DNA of 40,207 nucleotides. Origin: an uncultured Lachnospiraceae bacterium. GTDB lineage: Bacteria > Bacillota > Clostridia > Lachnospirales > Lachnospiraceae. Shown here piece after piece: positions 31,594-39,406 of this stretch. The notes beneath the pieces were generated by a model, which saw nothing but the letters and a program-made list of their open reading frames with translations, did not search any database and was not told the origin of the DNA. The stretch lies in assembly GCA_947624815.1 (NCBI GenBank), contig CANQME010000018.1:1-40207 (forward strand), in the 5' to 3' direction. Within the stretch, counting starts at the first letter, position 1, and each line of letters starts with the position of its first letter. Made by a program: the position numbers and the translations under genes.

Positions 31594-31678
31594 ACGTCAC
31601 TCTCCGTCTTGTTCACATCTGTTTTCCGCTCCGTCCGGTTCCTGCACATGCCTTCCTGCCGGAACCATTCTTACGATC

Positions 31679-32713
31679 CTACGACCCGGCATTCTCCGCT
31701 TCGATCACCACCCCGTGGGCGATCCCGGGAATGCTCTTTCCCTCGTTGAAGCTGACCGTGGAAAGCAGCGCGCCGGTTGGCAGAAACAGAACGCGCTTCC
31801 ACTCTCCCGACCGCAGCCGCGGCAGGACGAACGCGCAGAGTGTCACCGCGGAGCACCCGCAGCCGCTCCCTCCCGCGTGGGTATCCTGCTTCTCGCTGTC
31901 GTAGATCTCGATGCCGCAGTCCATATGGATCGCGGTCAGGTCGTGACCGGCCTGCTTCATCATGTCCAGCAGGAGCTTCCTGCCGATCTCTCCCAGATCT
32001 CCCGTGATGATCCTGTCATAATACGTCTCATCCACATGGAAATCCTCGAAATTCTGCCGGATCGTATGAACAGCGGCGGGCGCCATCGCGGCGCCCATAT
32101 TCATGGAATCCTGGACGCCCATATCCACGATCCTTCCCGGCGTCACGGCGGCGATCCTCGGCGCGTTTTTCGTCTCCGCGCCTTTCCCCTCTTTCCCGAC
32201 CACGACGGCGCCGCAGCCGGTCACGGTCCAGGTCGCCGACTGGGGACGCTGGTTGCCGTAGGCCAGAGGGAAGCGGAACTGCTTCTCCGCAGTAGCGAAG
32301 TGACTGGAGGCGACCGCCAGCGTCCGGTCAGCGTAGCCCGCATGGACCGTCATGGCGGCCAGGGCAAGGGCTTCCCCCATGGTGGAGCAGGCCCCGTACA
32401 GGCCGAACATGGGGATCTCCAGATCCACTGTCCCGAAGGATGTGGCGATCAGCTGGCCCAGCAGGTCGCCGGCGAAGAGATAACGGACCTCCCTGCGGCG
32501 GATGCTGCCCTTCTCAAGAGCCAGATCGGCGGCCTGCTTCTGCATGGCGGATTCCGCCTGCTCCCAGTTCTCCATGCCGAACATATCGTCCTGCTCGACC
32601 ACGTCGATGCACCCGCCCAGAGGGCCCTCTCCCTCCTTTTTGCCGGCCACGCTGGCGCTGCTGATGATCACGGGCGGCTCTTCGAATTCGATGCTTGCTT
32701 TTCCTCTCTGCAT
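31679..32713 (-). CDS. spoVAD: Stage V sporulation protein AD (SpoVAD)
   Basis: A 344-residue thiolase-fold protein that binds dipicolinic acid in the spore. Recognisable segments include PPVIISSASVAGKKEGEGPLG near the N-terminus (begin PPVIISSASV), GLYGACSTMGEALALAAM around the thiolase-type Cys, SHFATAEKQFRFPLAYGNQR, and HAGGSGCGCSA near the end. AAGGAGG lies just before the ATG at 32713; an upstream open part to 32770 covers the promoter. A forespore sigma-G-like promoter lies directly upstream. spoVAC, which normally precedes spoVAD, is absent here; valS takes that place. Confidence 0.95.
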   Translation of the reverse strand: MQRGKASIEFEEPPVIISSASVAGKKEGEGPLGGCIDVVEQDDMFGMENWEQAESAMQKQAADLALEKGSIRRREVRYLFAGDLLGQLIATSFGTVDLEIPMFGLYGACSTMGEALALAAMTVHAGYADRTLAVASSHFATAEKQFRFPLAYGNQRPQSATWTVTGCGAVVVGKEGKGAETKNAPRIAAVTPGRIVDMGVQDSMNMGAAMAPAAVHTIRQNFEDFHVDETYYDRIITGDLGEIGRKLLLDMMKQAGHDLTAIHMDCGIEIYDSEKQDTHAGGSGCGCSAVTLCAFVLPRLRSGEWKRVLFLPTGALLSTVSFNEGKSIPGIAHGVVIEAENAGS

Positions 32714-32739
32714 AGAACCTCCTTTTTCCTCTTTTCGGT

Positions 32740-32768
32740 TACTATGTCCAGATATGAGGATTCTATGC
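32740..32768 (-). promoter_or_regulatory. Sigma-G-like sporulation promoter of spoVAD-spoVAE
   Basis: Minus strand GCATA (32768-32764), 17-base spacer, CATAGTA (32746-32740). This fits the forespore sigma-G pattern (GMATR and CATNHTA) at all but one position. It sits in the 67-base gap after valS. Confidence 0.55.
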
Positions 32769-32780
32769 ACACAGGCAGGC

Positions 32781-35564
32781 TCAACGAAGCTGCGCCAGTC
32801 TTTCCTTCACCTGCTCCATCATCTGCTCGTACTTCTGCTTCTTCTCCCGCTCCTCCGCGATCTTCGCCGCCGGAGCCTTGCTCACGAAGCGCTCGTTGTT
32901 CAGCATTCCGTTGACACGGGCCAGCTCGCCTACAAGCCGCGCCTCTTCCTTCTCCAGACGCTCAATCTCCTTCGCCACATCCACCAGCTCCGCCAGCGGA
33001 ATGTAGATGGCCGCCTGGGCGATCACCGTCGAGACCGCATTCTCCGGGATCCCGGTCTTGTCGGCCTGAAGGCTCACCTCGCTGGCGTAGCCCAGCATCG
33101 CAAAGAACGCCCTGCTGCGTTCGAATATATCCAGAAGCTCCGCATTCTCCGACACCACATAGACATGGGCCTTCTTGCTGGGCGGCACGTTCATCGAGGT
33201 GCGCACGGTACGGATCGCGCGAACCGCGTCCTTGATCGTCTCCACCTCGGTCTCTTCCTTCGCGAAATTCCACGCCTCGCGGTACACCGGCCAGGAGGAA
33301 ATCATGATGGAACGCTCCGTGCTCTCGCTCTCCGTCACAGTCCCGTCCGGATGCATCTGCGACACGGTAATGGTCTCGCCCTCGTCCAGAAGGTTGCAGA
33401 AGATCTCCTCGGTAATGAACGGGATATACGGATGCAGAAGCTTTAACGACTGCACCAGCACGGTCTTCAGCGTCCAGATGGCTGCCGTATGGGTCTCGTC
33501 GTCGTCATTCCACAGGCGGGCCTTCACCATCTCGATGTACCAGTCGCAGAACTCCTCCCACACGAAATCATACACCTTCTGCAGCGCGATTCCCAGCTCG
33601 TACTTGTCCAGGTTGGACGTCACCTCCCGGATCAGCTCGTTGACGCGGGAGAGGATCCATTTATCCGCCGGAGTCAGCGGAGCCACGCTGCTGCAGCTGA
33701 TGCAGGTTCCATCGGCGTCGCCGCTGTTTGCCGGGCAGGGCTTTAAGCCGAACGCGACGTCGTAGGCGCGCAGCTGCTCAGGAGAAGCCTTCTCCAGATT
33801 CATCATGATGAACCGGGAGGCGTTCCAGATCTTATTGGCGAAATTCCGGCTGTTCTCCACCCGCTCCCAGTAGAAGCGCATATCGCTTCCGGGGGCGTTG
33901 CCGGTCACCAGCGTCATGCGCAGCGCGTCGGCGCCGTATTTGTCGATGACATCCAGCGGGTCGATGCCGTTGCCCAGGGACTTGCTCATCTTCCGGCCCA
34001 GGGAGTCGCGGATCAGGCCGTGGAACAGCACCGTATGGAACGGCTTCGTGCCGGTCTGCTCATATCCGGAGAAGATCATGCGGATGACCCAGAAGAAAAT
34101 GATATCGTATCCGGTCACCAGCACGTCCGTCGGATAGAAATATTTCAGGTCCTCCGTCTGCTTCGGCCAGCCCAGCGTCGAGAACGGCCACAGGGCGGAG
34201 GAAAACCAGGTATCCAGCGTATCCTCGTCCTGATTCAGATGGGTGCTTCCGCACTTCGGACATTTCTCCGGACGGGTCTTCTGGACCGTCATCTCGCCGC
34301 AGTCGGCGCAGTAGTAGGCCGGGATCCGGTGCCCCCACCACAGCTGGCGGGAAATGCACCAGTCGCGGATATTGTCAGTCCAGCTGAAGAAATTCTTCTC
34401 CATGCGCTGGGGAAGCAGCGTGATCTCGCCGTTCTTCACGGCCTCCACGGCAGGCTTGATCATCTCCGACATCTTCACGAACCACTGGGGCTTGATCATG
34501 GGCTCCACGGTCGTACCGCAGCGGTCGTGGGTGCCCACGGCGTGGGTGTGCGGAACCACCTTCACCAACAGTCCCAGAGCGTCCAGATCCGCCACCATCG
34601 CCTTCCGGGCTTCATAGCGGTCCATACCGTCGTATTTGCTGCCCGGCAGGTTGATCGTCGCGTCGTCATGCAGGATGTTGATCTCGGTCAGGTTGTGGCG
34701 CTTGCCCACCTCGAAATCGTTGGGGTCGTGGGCCGGCGTGATCTTCACGCAGCCGGTTCCGAATTCCTTGTCCACATAGGAGTCGGCGATCACCGGGATC
34801 TGACGGCCGGTCAGCGGCAGCTCCAGCATTTTCCCGACCAGATCCTGATAGCGCTCATCCTCCGGATTCACGGCCACGGCCGTATCGCCCAGAAGCGTCT
34901 CCGGACGGGTGGTGGCGATCTCCACGAAGCGGCCTTCCTCGCCCACGATCGGATAATTGATATGCCAAAAATGGCCTTCCTGATCCTCGTGGATCACCTC
35001 CGCGTCGGAGATGGAGGTCTGGCACACCGGGCACCAGTTGATGATGCGGCTGCCCTTGTAGATCCAGCCCTTGTCATACAGGCGCTGGAAAACCTCCAGC
35101 ACAGCCTCGGAGCAGCCCTCGTCCATCGTGAAGCGCTCCCGGTCCCAGTCCGCAGAAGAACCCATCTTGTGCAGCTGGTTGATGATGCGGCCGCCGTATT
35201 CCTTTCGCCAGTCCCAGCACTTCTCCAGGAAGCCGTCGCGGCCCAGGTCTTCCTTCTCGATCCCCTGCTTCTTCAGGCTGTCGATCACCTTCACCTCGGT
35301 GGCGATGGCCGCGTGATCCGTACCCGGCTGCCACAGCGCCTCGTAGCCCTGCATCCGGCGGTAGCGGATGATGATATCCTGCATCGTGTTGTCCAGAGCA
35401 TGGCCCATGTGCAGCTGCCCGGTGATATTGGGCGGCGGCATCACGATCGTAAACGGCTTCTTGTCCGGATTCGGCTTCGCCTTAAAGTAGCCGCGGCTCA
35501 TCCAGCGGTCGTAGAGCTCGCTCTCGATCCTGGCAGGGTTATAGTTTTTCTCCAGTTCCTTCAT
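32781..35564 (-). CDS. valS: Valyl-tRNA synthetase
   Basis: A 927-residue class I synthetase charging tRNA-Val. PPPNITGQLHMGHA holds the HIGH-type motif (HMGH, 52-55), the editing domain spans about 190-330 (TTRPETLLGDTAV), a zinc-binding CADC...CPKC pair is at 419-438, and KMSKS is at 525-529. The C-terminal coiled-coil arm (about 860-927) is present. An extra stretch of about 30 residues at 600-630 (AYDVAFGLKPCPANSGDADG and onward) with Cys610, Cys621 and Cys624 interrupts the usual junction to the anticodon-binding domain. It follows the DUF6472-type gene by 38 bases under T-box control. Confidence 0.96.
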   Translation of the reverse strand: MKELEKNYNPARIESELYDRWMSRGYFKAKPNPDKKPFTIVMPPPNITGQLHMGHALDNTMQDIIIRYRRMQGYEALWQPGTDHAAIATEVKVIDSLKKQGIEKEDLGRDGFLEKCWDWRKEYGGRIINQLHKMGSSADWDRERFTMDEGCSEAVLEVFQRLYDKGWIYKGSRIINWCPVCQTSISDAEVIHEDQEGHFWHINYPIVGEEGRFVEIATTRPETLLGDTAVAVNPEDERYQDLVGKMLELPLTGRQIPVIADSYVDKEFGTGCVKITPAHDPNDFEVGKRHNLTEINILHDDATINLPGSKYDGMDRYEARKAMVADLDALGLLVKVVPHTHAVGTHDRCGTTVEPMIKPQWFVKMSEMIKPAVEAVKNGEITLLPQRMEKNFFSWTDNIRDWCISRQLWWGHRIPAYYCADCGEMTVQKTRPEKCPKCGSTHLNQDEDTLDTWFSSALWPFSTLGWPKQTEDLKYFYPTDVLVTGYDIIFFWVIRMIFSGYEQTGTKPFHTVLFHGLIRDSLGRKMSKSLGNGIDPLDVIDKYGADALRMTLVTGNAPGSDMRFYWERVENSRNFANKIWNASRFIMMNLEKASPEQLRAYDVAFGLKPCPANSGDADGTCISCSSVAPLTPADKWILSRVNELIREVTSNLDKYELGIALQKVYDFVWEEFCDWYIEMVKARLWNDDDETHTAAIWTLKTVLVQSLKLLHPYIPFITEEIFCNLLDEGETITVSQMHPDGTVTESESTERSIMISSWPVYREAWNFAKEETEVETIKDAVRAIRTVRTSMNVPPSKKAHVYVVSENAELLDIFERSRAFFAMLGYASEVSLQADKTGIPENAVSTVIAQAAIYIPLAELVDVAKEIERLEKEEARLVGELARVNGMLNNERFVSKAPAAKIAEEREKKQKYEQMMEQVKERLAQLR

Positions 35565-35602
35565 GTGTCTGTCTCCTTTTCCATTCTTTAAGTCTCTTAA
35601 TC

Positions 35603-35806
35603 CTACATCTGATGCCGCACCACGGCGTACTCGTCGCCGTTGCGGTAATAGGGGCAGGTAAACGACCGGTCCGCCATCAGGCGGCCGTAGTCGTCCTCAT
35701 CCATGTCCACATCGCAGACATACTCCTCGTAATCCTCGTCATAGACCAGATTGGCGCAGCTGTCGCAGCTGGTCTCCGTTTTCGTTTTCTTACCGTTTGC
35801 CTGCAC
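35603..35806 (-). CDS. Small Cys-rich protein, DUF6472-like
   Basis: A 67-residue acidic protein with four cysteines (Cys14, Cys17, Cys31, Cys51) in a CxxC...C...C arrangement followed by GDEYAVVRHQM, a pattern I recognise from DUF6472 family proteins of Lachnospiraceae. The cysteines suggest a zinc site; the function is unknown. The start is GTG at 35806, preceded by AGGGGGTGATC, a near-perfect match to the 16S anti-Shine-Dalgarno sequence. A longer frame from 35905 passes through the T-box terminator and is rejected. It lies between the T-box leader and valS and must share their transcript. Confidence 0.78.
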   Translation of the reverse strand: MQANGKKTKTETSCDSCANLVYDEDYEEYVCDVDMDEDDYGRLMADRSFTCPYYRNGDEYAVVRHQM

Positions 35807-35828
35807 CGGATCACCCCCTTTATGGATG

Positions 35829-35865
35829 AAAAAAAGCCCTCTGCATGATCTCTCATGCAAAGGGC
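35829..35865 (-). terminator. T-box-controlled terminator
   Basis: Arms 35836-35848 and 35853-35865 form a 13-pair stem with one G-U and a 4-base loop, followed by seven T on the minus strand. It forms when the antiterminator is not stabilised by uncharged tRNA. Confidence 0.92.
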
Positions 35866-36160
35866 GAATCATCGCGGTACCACCTTTGTTCGTGAGACGG
35901 CGCACCGTAGCACTCTCCCGTCTGTCGTCTCACATCTCTCAGGCCCTCTAACGCAGGCCACGCGAAAACGGCTACCGTGCGGGCCCGCTGCCCGCCCCGC
36001 CGGTAACTCCCGGCGCCGCAGACCAGCCTGCCTTTCGCACTTCCCCGTTCCGGTTCCGAAGCGACCTTCCGTCCGTGCTTTCTCAGACTGCCTTCCACCC
36101 GATGGGCCGTCCTCTCTGTCAGGGCTGCGAACGTACTCCTCTCCGTCTCCACCTTTATCA
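35866..36160 (-). promoter_or_regulatory. T-box leader controlling DUF6472-like gene and valS
   Basis: On the minus strand the conserved T-box AAAGGTGGTACCGCGA (35887-35872) immediately precedes the terminator. Stem I features are visible upstream: the AGAGAGG motif and the GGGTGGAAGGC apical region (about 36120-36090). A GUC valine codon at 36065-36063 is a candidate specifier, though its bulge position is not verified. The leader senses uncharged tRNA, here expected to be tRNA-Val. Confidence 0.9.
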
Positions 36161-36166
36161 TCACAC

Positions 36167-36196
36167 ATCATAAACCACAGACGCGGGAATTGTCAA
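36167..36196 (-). promoter_or_regulatory. Promoter of the valS T-box transcript
   Basis: Minus strand perfect TTGACA (36196-36191), 18-base spacer, TATGAT (36172-36167), just upstream of the leader. Confidence 0.68.
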
Positions 36197-36254
36197 GGGT
36201 TTTCTTCCGAACCGCTCTCCCGATACATCCGCCTCAGCGCGGATTCTGCGGCAG

Positions 36255-36289
36255 CTGCGGCTGTCTGCGGCAATCTGCGGCTGTCTGCG
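36255..36289. repeat. Short direct repeat upstream of the isomerase-like gene
   Basis: CTGCGGCTGTCTGCG occurs at 36255-36269 and again at 36275-36289 (period 20). It lies between the divergent valS leader and the next promoter. Confidence 0.6.
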
Positions 36290-36308
36290 CCGTTTACGGG
36301 AGAAAGGA

Positions 36309-36337
36309 TTGTAAATACCTCTGTTTTTCGGTATAAT
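36309..36337 (+). promoter_or_regulatory. Promoter of the TIM-barrel isomerase-like gene
   Basis: TTGTAA (36309-36314), 17-base spacer and perfect TATAAT (36332-36337). Confidence 0.7.
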
Positions 36338-36394
36338 GAAGCTGAATTCGATTCTTCCGGAACGTGCGGAAGAACAGACTGTGAGGTGAGTCCT

Positions 36395-37237
36395 ATGAAA
36401 CGTACCAAATACATTCCCGGCGTCCGGCTCCACGATTACGGCTGCGGCACCCCCGACGCCATGTTCGCCAGGGTCAAGGCAGACGGCTATGACTGCGTGC
36501 AGCTGGCCTATCCGGCGTCCATTGAAGGGATCCATTCCTTCGCAGACGTGGACGACGCCATCGTCCGGGATACCCAGGCCGCCATAACGCGCCGCCAGGT
36601 ATCCGTCGGCGTACTGGGCTGCTATGTGGAACTGGCCATCGACGATGAGAAGACCCGTCTGGCCAACGTCGAGACCTTCCTGCGGATGCTGCCGGTCTGT
36701 CAGGCGGTCAGCGCCGGATGCATCGGCACGGAGACCACCGCCATGCGCCTTCAGCCGGCGGGAACCACACGCGAGCGCGGCCGCTACCTTCTCTGCAAAA
36801 GCCTGGAACAGATCCTGCCGGAAGCGGAACGTCTCGGCGTGACCGTAGGCATCGAAGCGGTCAGCTGGCACAGCATGAACACCCCAGAAGCCACACGCGA
36901 GGTTCTGGATACCATGCAGAGCCCGGCTCTGGGCGTCATCTTCGACGCCGGCAACCTTCTGACCCTCGAGGATGTGGACCGTCAGAGGCAGCTCTGGGAA
37001 CGGACCGCGACGCTGTACGGAGAGAAGATCAAAGCCGTTCATTTCAAGACACAGGGATACCAGCCGGACGGAACCCCCGTCCGCACCGGATGGGAAGGCA
37101 ACCGAATCGACTGGGACAGCGTATTCGACATGCTGCATCAGCTGCCGCAGACGCTGCCGGTGCTGCGGGAAGAGGCCGTCCCGGCCGACGCCGCCGTCGA
37201 CCTGGCGGAAATGCACCGGCTGTTCGCCGGACGTTAG
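36395..37237 (+). CDS. Sugar phosphate isomerase/epimerase family protein (TIM barrel)
   Basis: A 280-residue xylose-isomerase-like (AP endonuclease family 2) TIM barrel. Typical metal-site strands are visible: VGIEAVSWHSMNTPE (Glu), GVIFDAGNLL (Asp) and IKAVHFKTQGYQPDG (His). The C-terminal WDSVFDMLHQLPQTLPVLREE matches the end of the barrel in this family. The family contains isomerases, epimerases and dehydratases of sugars and inositols; no specific reaction can be assigned. AGGTGAG lies just before the ATG at 36395. A longer frame reaching back to 35855 overlaps the divergent T-box region and is not used. The nearby transporter and uxuA suggest sugar-acid metabolism (inference). Confidence 0.82.
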   Translation: MKRTKYIPGVRLHDYGCGTPDAMFARVKADGYDCVQLAYPASIEGIHSFADVDDAIVRDTQAAITRRQVSVGVLGCYVELAIDDEKTRLANVETFLRMLPVCQAVSAGCIGTETTAMRLQPAGTTRERGRYLLCKSLEQILPEAERLGVTVGIEAVSWHSMNTPEATREVLDTMQSPALGVIFDAGNLLTLEDVDRQRQLWERTATLYGEKIKAVHFKTQGYQPDGTPVRTGWEGNRIDWDSVFDMLHQLPQTLPVLREEAVPADAAVDLAEMHRLFAGR

Positions 37238-37299
37238 GCGCGCCCCAACACGGAAAGTGCGCCGCATCTCCCCTTCCCGCATCCGAATATCACACGAAG

Positions 37300-37346
37300 C
37301 GGCTGGCCGCGGGACAACCTGTCTCATGTCCCGCAGCCAGCCGTTT
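37300..37346 (+). terminator. Strong hairpin downstream of the isomerase-like gene
   Basis: Arms 37300-37316 and 37327-37343 pair over 17 positions with one mismatch and a 10-base loop; only TTT follows. The rest of the 286-base gap to the next gene shows nothing else. Confidence 0.65.
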
Positions 37347-37524
37347 GCTCTCTCAAAGCATCCGTGCCGGCGATTCTGCCGTTACACAGCCGTCATAACC
37401 GCAATACCGCATCCGTCCCGGATGACCCCGATGATACGCGGATTCCCGACGGCCGGTCACGGCGCCTGCCTCCCGTTCAGCTGCTGCCGCCCCCCGCGGC
37501 CGTCTCCGTCTCCCAAACCCGCCG

Positions 37525-39036
37525 TCAGGCCGGCGGCTGCGCCTCCTGCATGGCCCTGGCCTTGATCGCCGCGACCTCCTCCTGGATGGACGCCATCTTC
37601 TCCTTGGTCAGCGGATAGAACTTCAGGGCGACTACATTGCACAGGCACCCCAGAATGATCATGCCGTACGCCAGGAACACCGCCACGTAGCGCAGCGACG
37701 GGCTGTAGGGCGTACTGGCCGTCGGAAGCTGATCCTTAAAGCCGATCATCGCGAACATCAGTCCCGCCACCATGGGAGCAAAGGAGGAAACGATCTTATC
37801 CACGAAGCTGAACAGCGTCCCCATCATACCGGGCACATACTTGCCGGTACGGTACACCTCGTAGTCCGCGCAGTCCGCCGTCATGGGGATCACGATGTTG
37901 CCCGCCACGCCCTGGAAGCCTACCTGCGCGATGCTGAGCACTACATACAGGATCGTAAAATAACCCCACTGCAGCGCGCCGCCGGGGCCGTTCATCGTCG
38001 TGGGATCCCCGATCAGCCAGAGAACGCCGAGAAGGCCGCATACGACGATCTCTCCCCAGGAACCGATCAGCATGGCCTTCCTCTGTCCCAGAGTCGTCGC
38101 CAGACCCGCCACGCCGAAGATCAGAAGCAGCGTCCCCGGGATGGATACCAGGCCGGTCAGCGTTCCGCTCAGGCTGTAGTTGCCGACCAGAACGCCGAAC
38201 AGAACGATCATGACCGTGCTGGTCTTAGTGGAAGCGGCCAGCTTGTCCGTGGAGGCGGACACCACCAGCATCTGAATAGCGCGGTTCCCCCTCAGGGTAT
38301 CCCAGTAATCCTTCAGGCCCACCTTCACCGGCTTGCCCGTCCCGAAAAACTCCGTCCTGTCCTTCGGCGCGATGGAGAACACCGCGATGGCCGTGAAAAT
38401 GGCGCTGAACACCACCGTGACCAGCCACATGTCGTGATAGAAGCCGGTGGTAAGGATTCCGTCCAGCTCCGGTGTGGTATGCTTCTTCATCAGGCTGGCG
38501 CCCACGATCGCCAGTGCGGTGAAGAGGACGGTATTATAGATGCCGTCGAACACGGCGAACAGCGGTCTCTGCTTCGGGTCGTTGGTCAGACAGCTCTGGG
38601 CCGACTTGGTGACCACGCACTGGAACGTATAACCGATGTAGAAAACTGCCGCCACCACGATAAAGAAGCCGAAGCGGAGCGTGTTATTCTCCGGAAGCCG
38701 GTGGGTCACATGGAACAGGACAAAGCTCATCGTCAGCAGGATGAGATTGCCGGATACCATGAAGGGACGGTTCTTGCCGAACCGGCCGTTGGTCTTGTCG
38801 ACCACGAATCCGATGAACGGATCCGTCACGCCGTCCCAGATCCGCATCATCATGGCGAAGCTCGACGCGGTCACAGTGGCTACCCCCACGAAGCCCCCCA
38901 GATAATACGCCACATAGCCCATCAGGAACAGATACAGATTCGTCGCGGTATTATTCAGGGCGAAACCGCCGATCCGCCACAGCGGGACCCGATGGATCCC
39001 GTTTTCACCATAGTACTTGGAACTATTATGATTCAT
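37525..39036 (-). CDS. GPH-family MFS sugar transporter
   Basis: A 503-residue transporter with about 12 membrane segments of the glycoside-pentoside-hexuronide (MFS_2) type. The loop MMRIWDGVTDPFIGFVVDKTNGRFGKNRPF (key part WDGVTDPFIG with GRFGKNRPF) is the family signature. The middle motif QVGFQGVAGNIVIPMTADCADYEVYRTG corresponds to the conserved second-half loop. It imports sugars or glycosides by cation symport. AAGGAGG lies six bases before the ATG. With uxuA adjacent on the same strand, a hexuronide or glucuronide substrate is likely but not proven. It has its own start region, since a terminator separates it from uxuA. Confidence 0.9.
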   Translation of the reverse strand: MNHNSSKYYGENGIHRVPLWRIGGFALNNTATNLYLFLMGYVAYYLGGFVGVATVTASSFAMMMRIWDGVTDPFIGFVVDKTNGRFGKNRPFMVSGNLILLTMSFVLFHVTHRLPENNTLRFGFFIVVAAVFYIGYTFQCVVTKSAQSCLTNDPKQRPLFAVFDGIYNTVLFTALAIVGASLMKKHTTPELDGILTTGFYHDMWLVTVVFSAIFTAIAVFSIAPKDRTEFFGTGKPVKVGLKDYWDTLRGNRAIQMLVVSASTDKLAASTKTSTVMIVLFGVLVGNYSLSGTLTGLVSIPGTLLLIFGVAGLATTLGQRKAMLIGSWGEIVVCGLLGVLWLIGDPTTMNGPGGALQWGYFTILYVVLSIAQVGFQGVAGNIVIPMTADCADYEVYRTGKYVPGMMGTLFSFVDKIVSSFAPMVAGLMFAMIGFKDQLPTASTPYSPSLRYVAVFLAYGMIILGCLCNVVALKFYPLTKEKMASIQEEVAAIKARAMQEAQPPA

Positions 39037-39331
39037 ACTCTTCCTCCTTTTCCCGGCGCCCTGCGTCGTCCGAACCAGTCCGTCCGGATCCTCCTCTCGT
39101 TCCGCTCTGTCTGCAAAGCGCCGGTCATGTCAATAGTGACGGTGATGCCTGAAAAAAATTCCTCCTTTCCATAAAATGTGCCGGTCGGCTCTTCAGCCCT
39201 TCCTGCACGCACCTTGCCTGTTTGTGCAATTGCTATAAAAAATATATCACAGGAATGCGATTTCCTGATAGGATACGGTTCCTCTCTTTTCGCATATCAT
39301 TTCGATTCGTCTTTTCCGGGGCAAAAGTCAC
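39037..39331. other. Leader/intergenic region upstream of the transporter gene
   Basis: No gene is supported in this stretch. It has an AT-rich core (about 39225-39260) that contains TATATT- and TTATAG-like boxes on the minus strand and the palindrome GCAATTGC, but no -35/-10 pair that I can defend. A ribosome-site-like AAAGGAGG near 39170 on the minus strand has no start codon at a usable distance. Confidence 0.4.
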
Positions 39332-39382
39332 AAAAAAAAGCTGCCGCGGTCGGAGATTCAGATCTCTTCCCGCGGCAGCTTT
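39332..39382 (-). terminator. Terminator of uxuA
   Basis: AAAGCTGCCGCGG (39337-39349) pairs perfectly with CCGCGGCAGCTTT (39370-39382); the minus strand continues with eight T. It lies 25 bases after the uxuA stop. Confidence 0.9.
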
Positions 39383-39406
39383 CCGCTCCCGTATATCTCA
39401 CTTTTT

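Noticed and set aside
35855..36394. Upstream extension of the TIM-barrel isomerase-like protein
   Set aside because: It runs antisense through the T-box leader and the valS promoter; the gene's own promoter (36309-36337) and ribosome site fix the start at 36395.
39225..39260. CRP- or CcpA-type operator upstream of the GPH transporter
   Set aside because: TGTGATATATT and the GCAATTGC palindrome are present, but the half-sites do not fit the consensus spacing.
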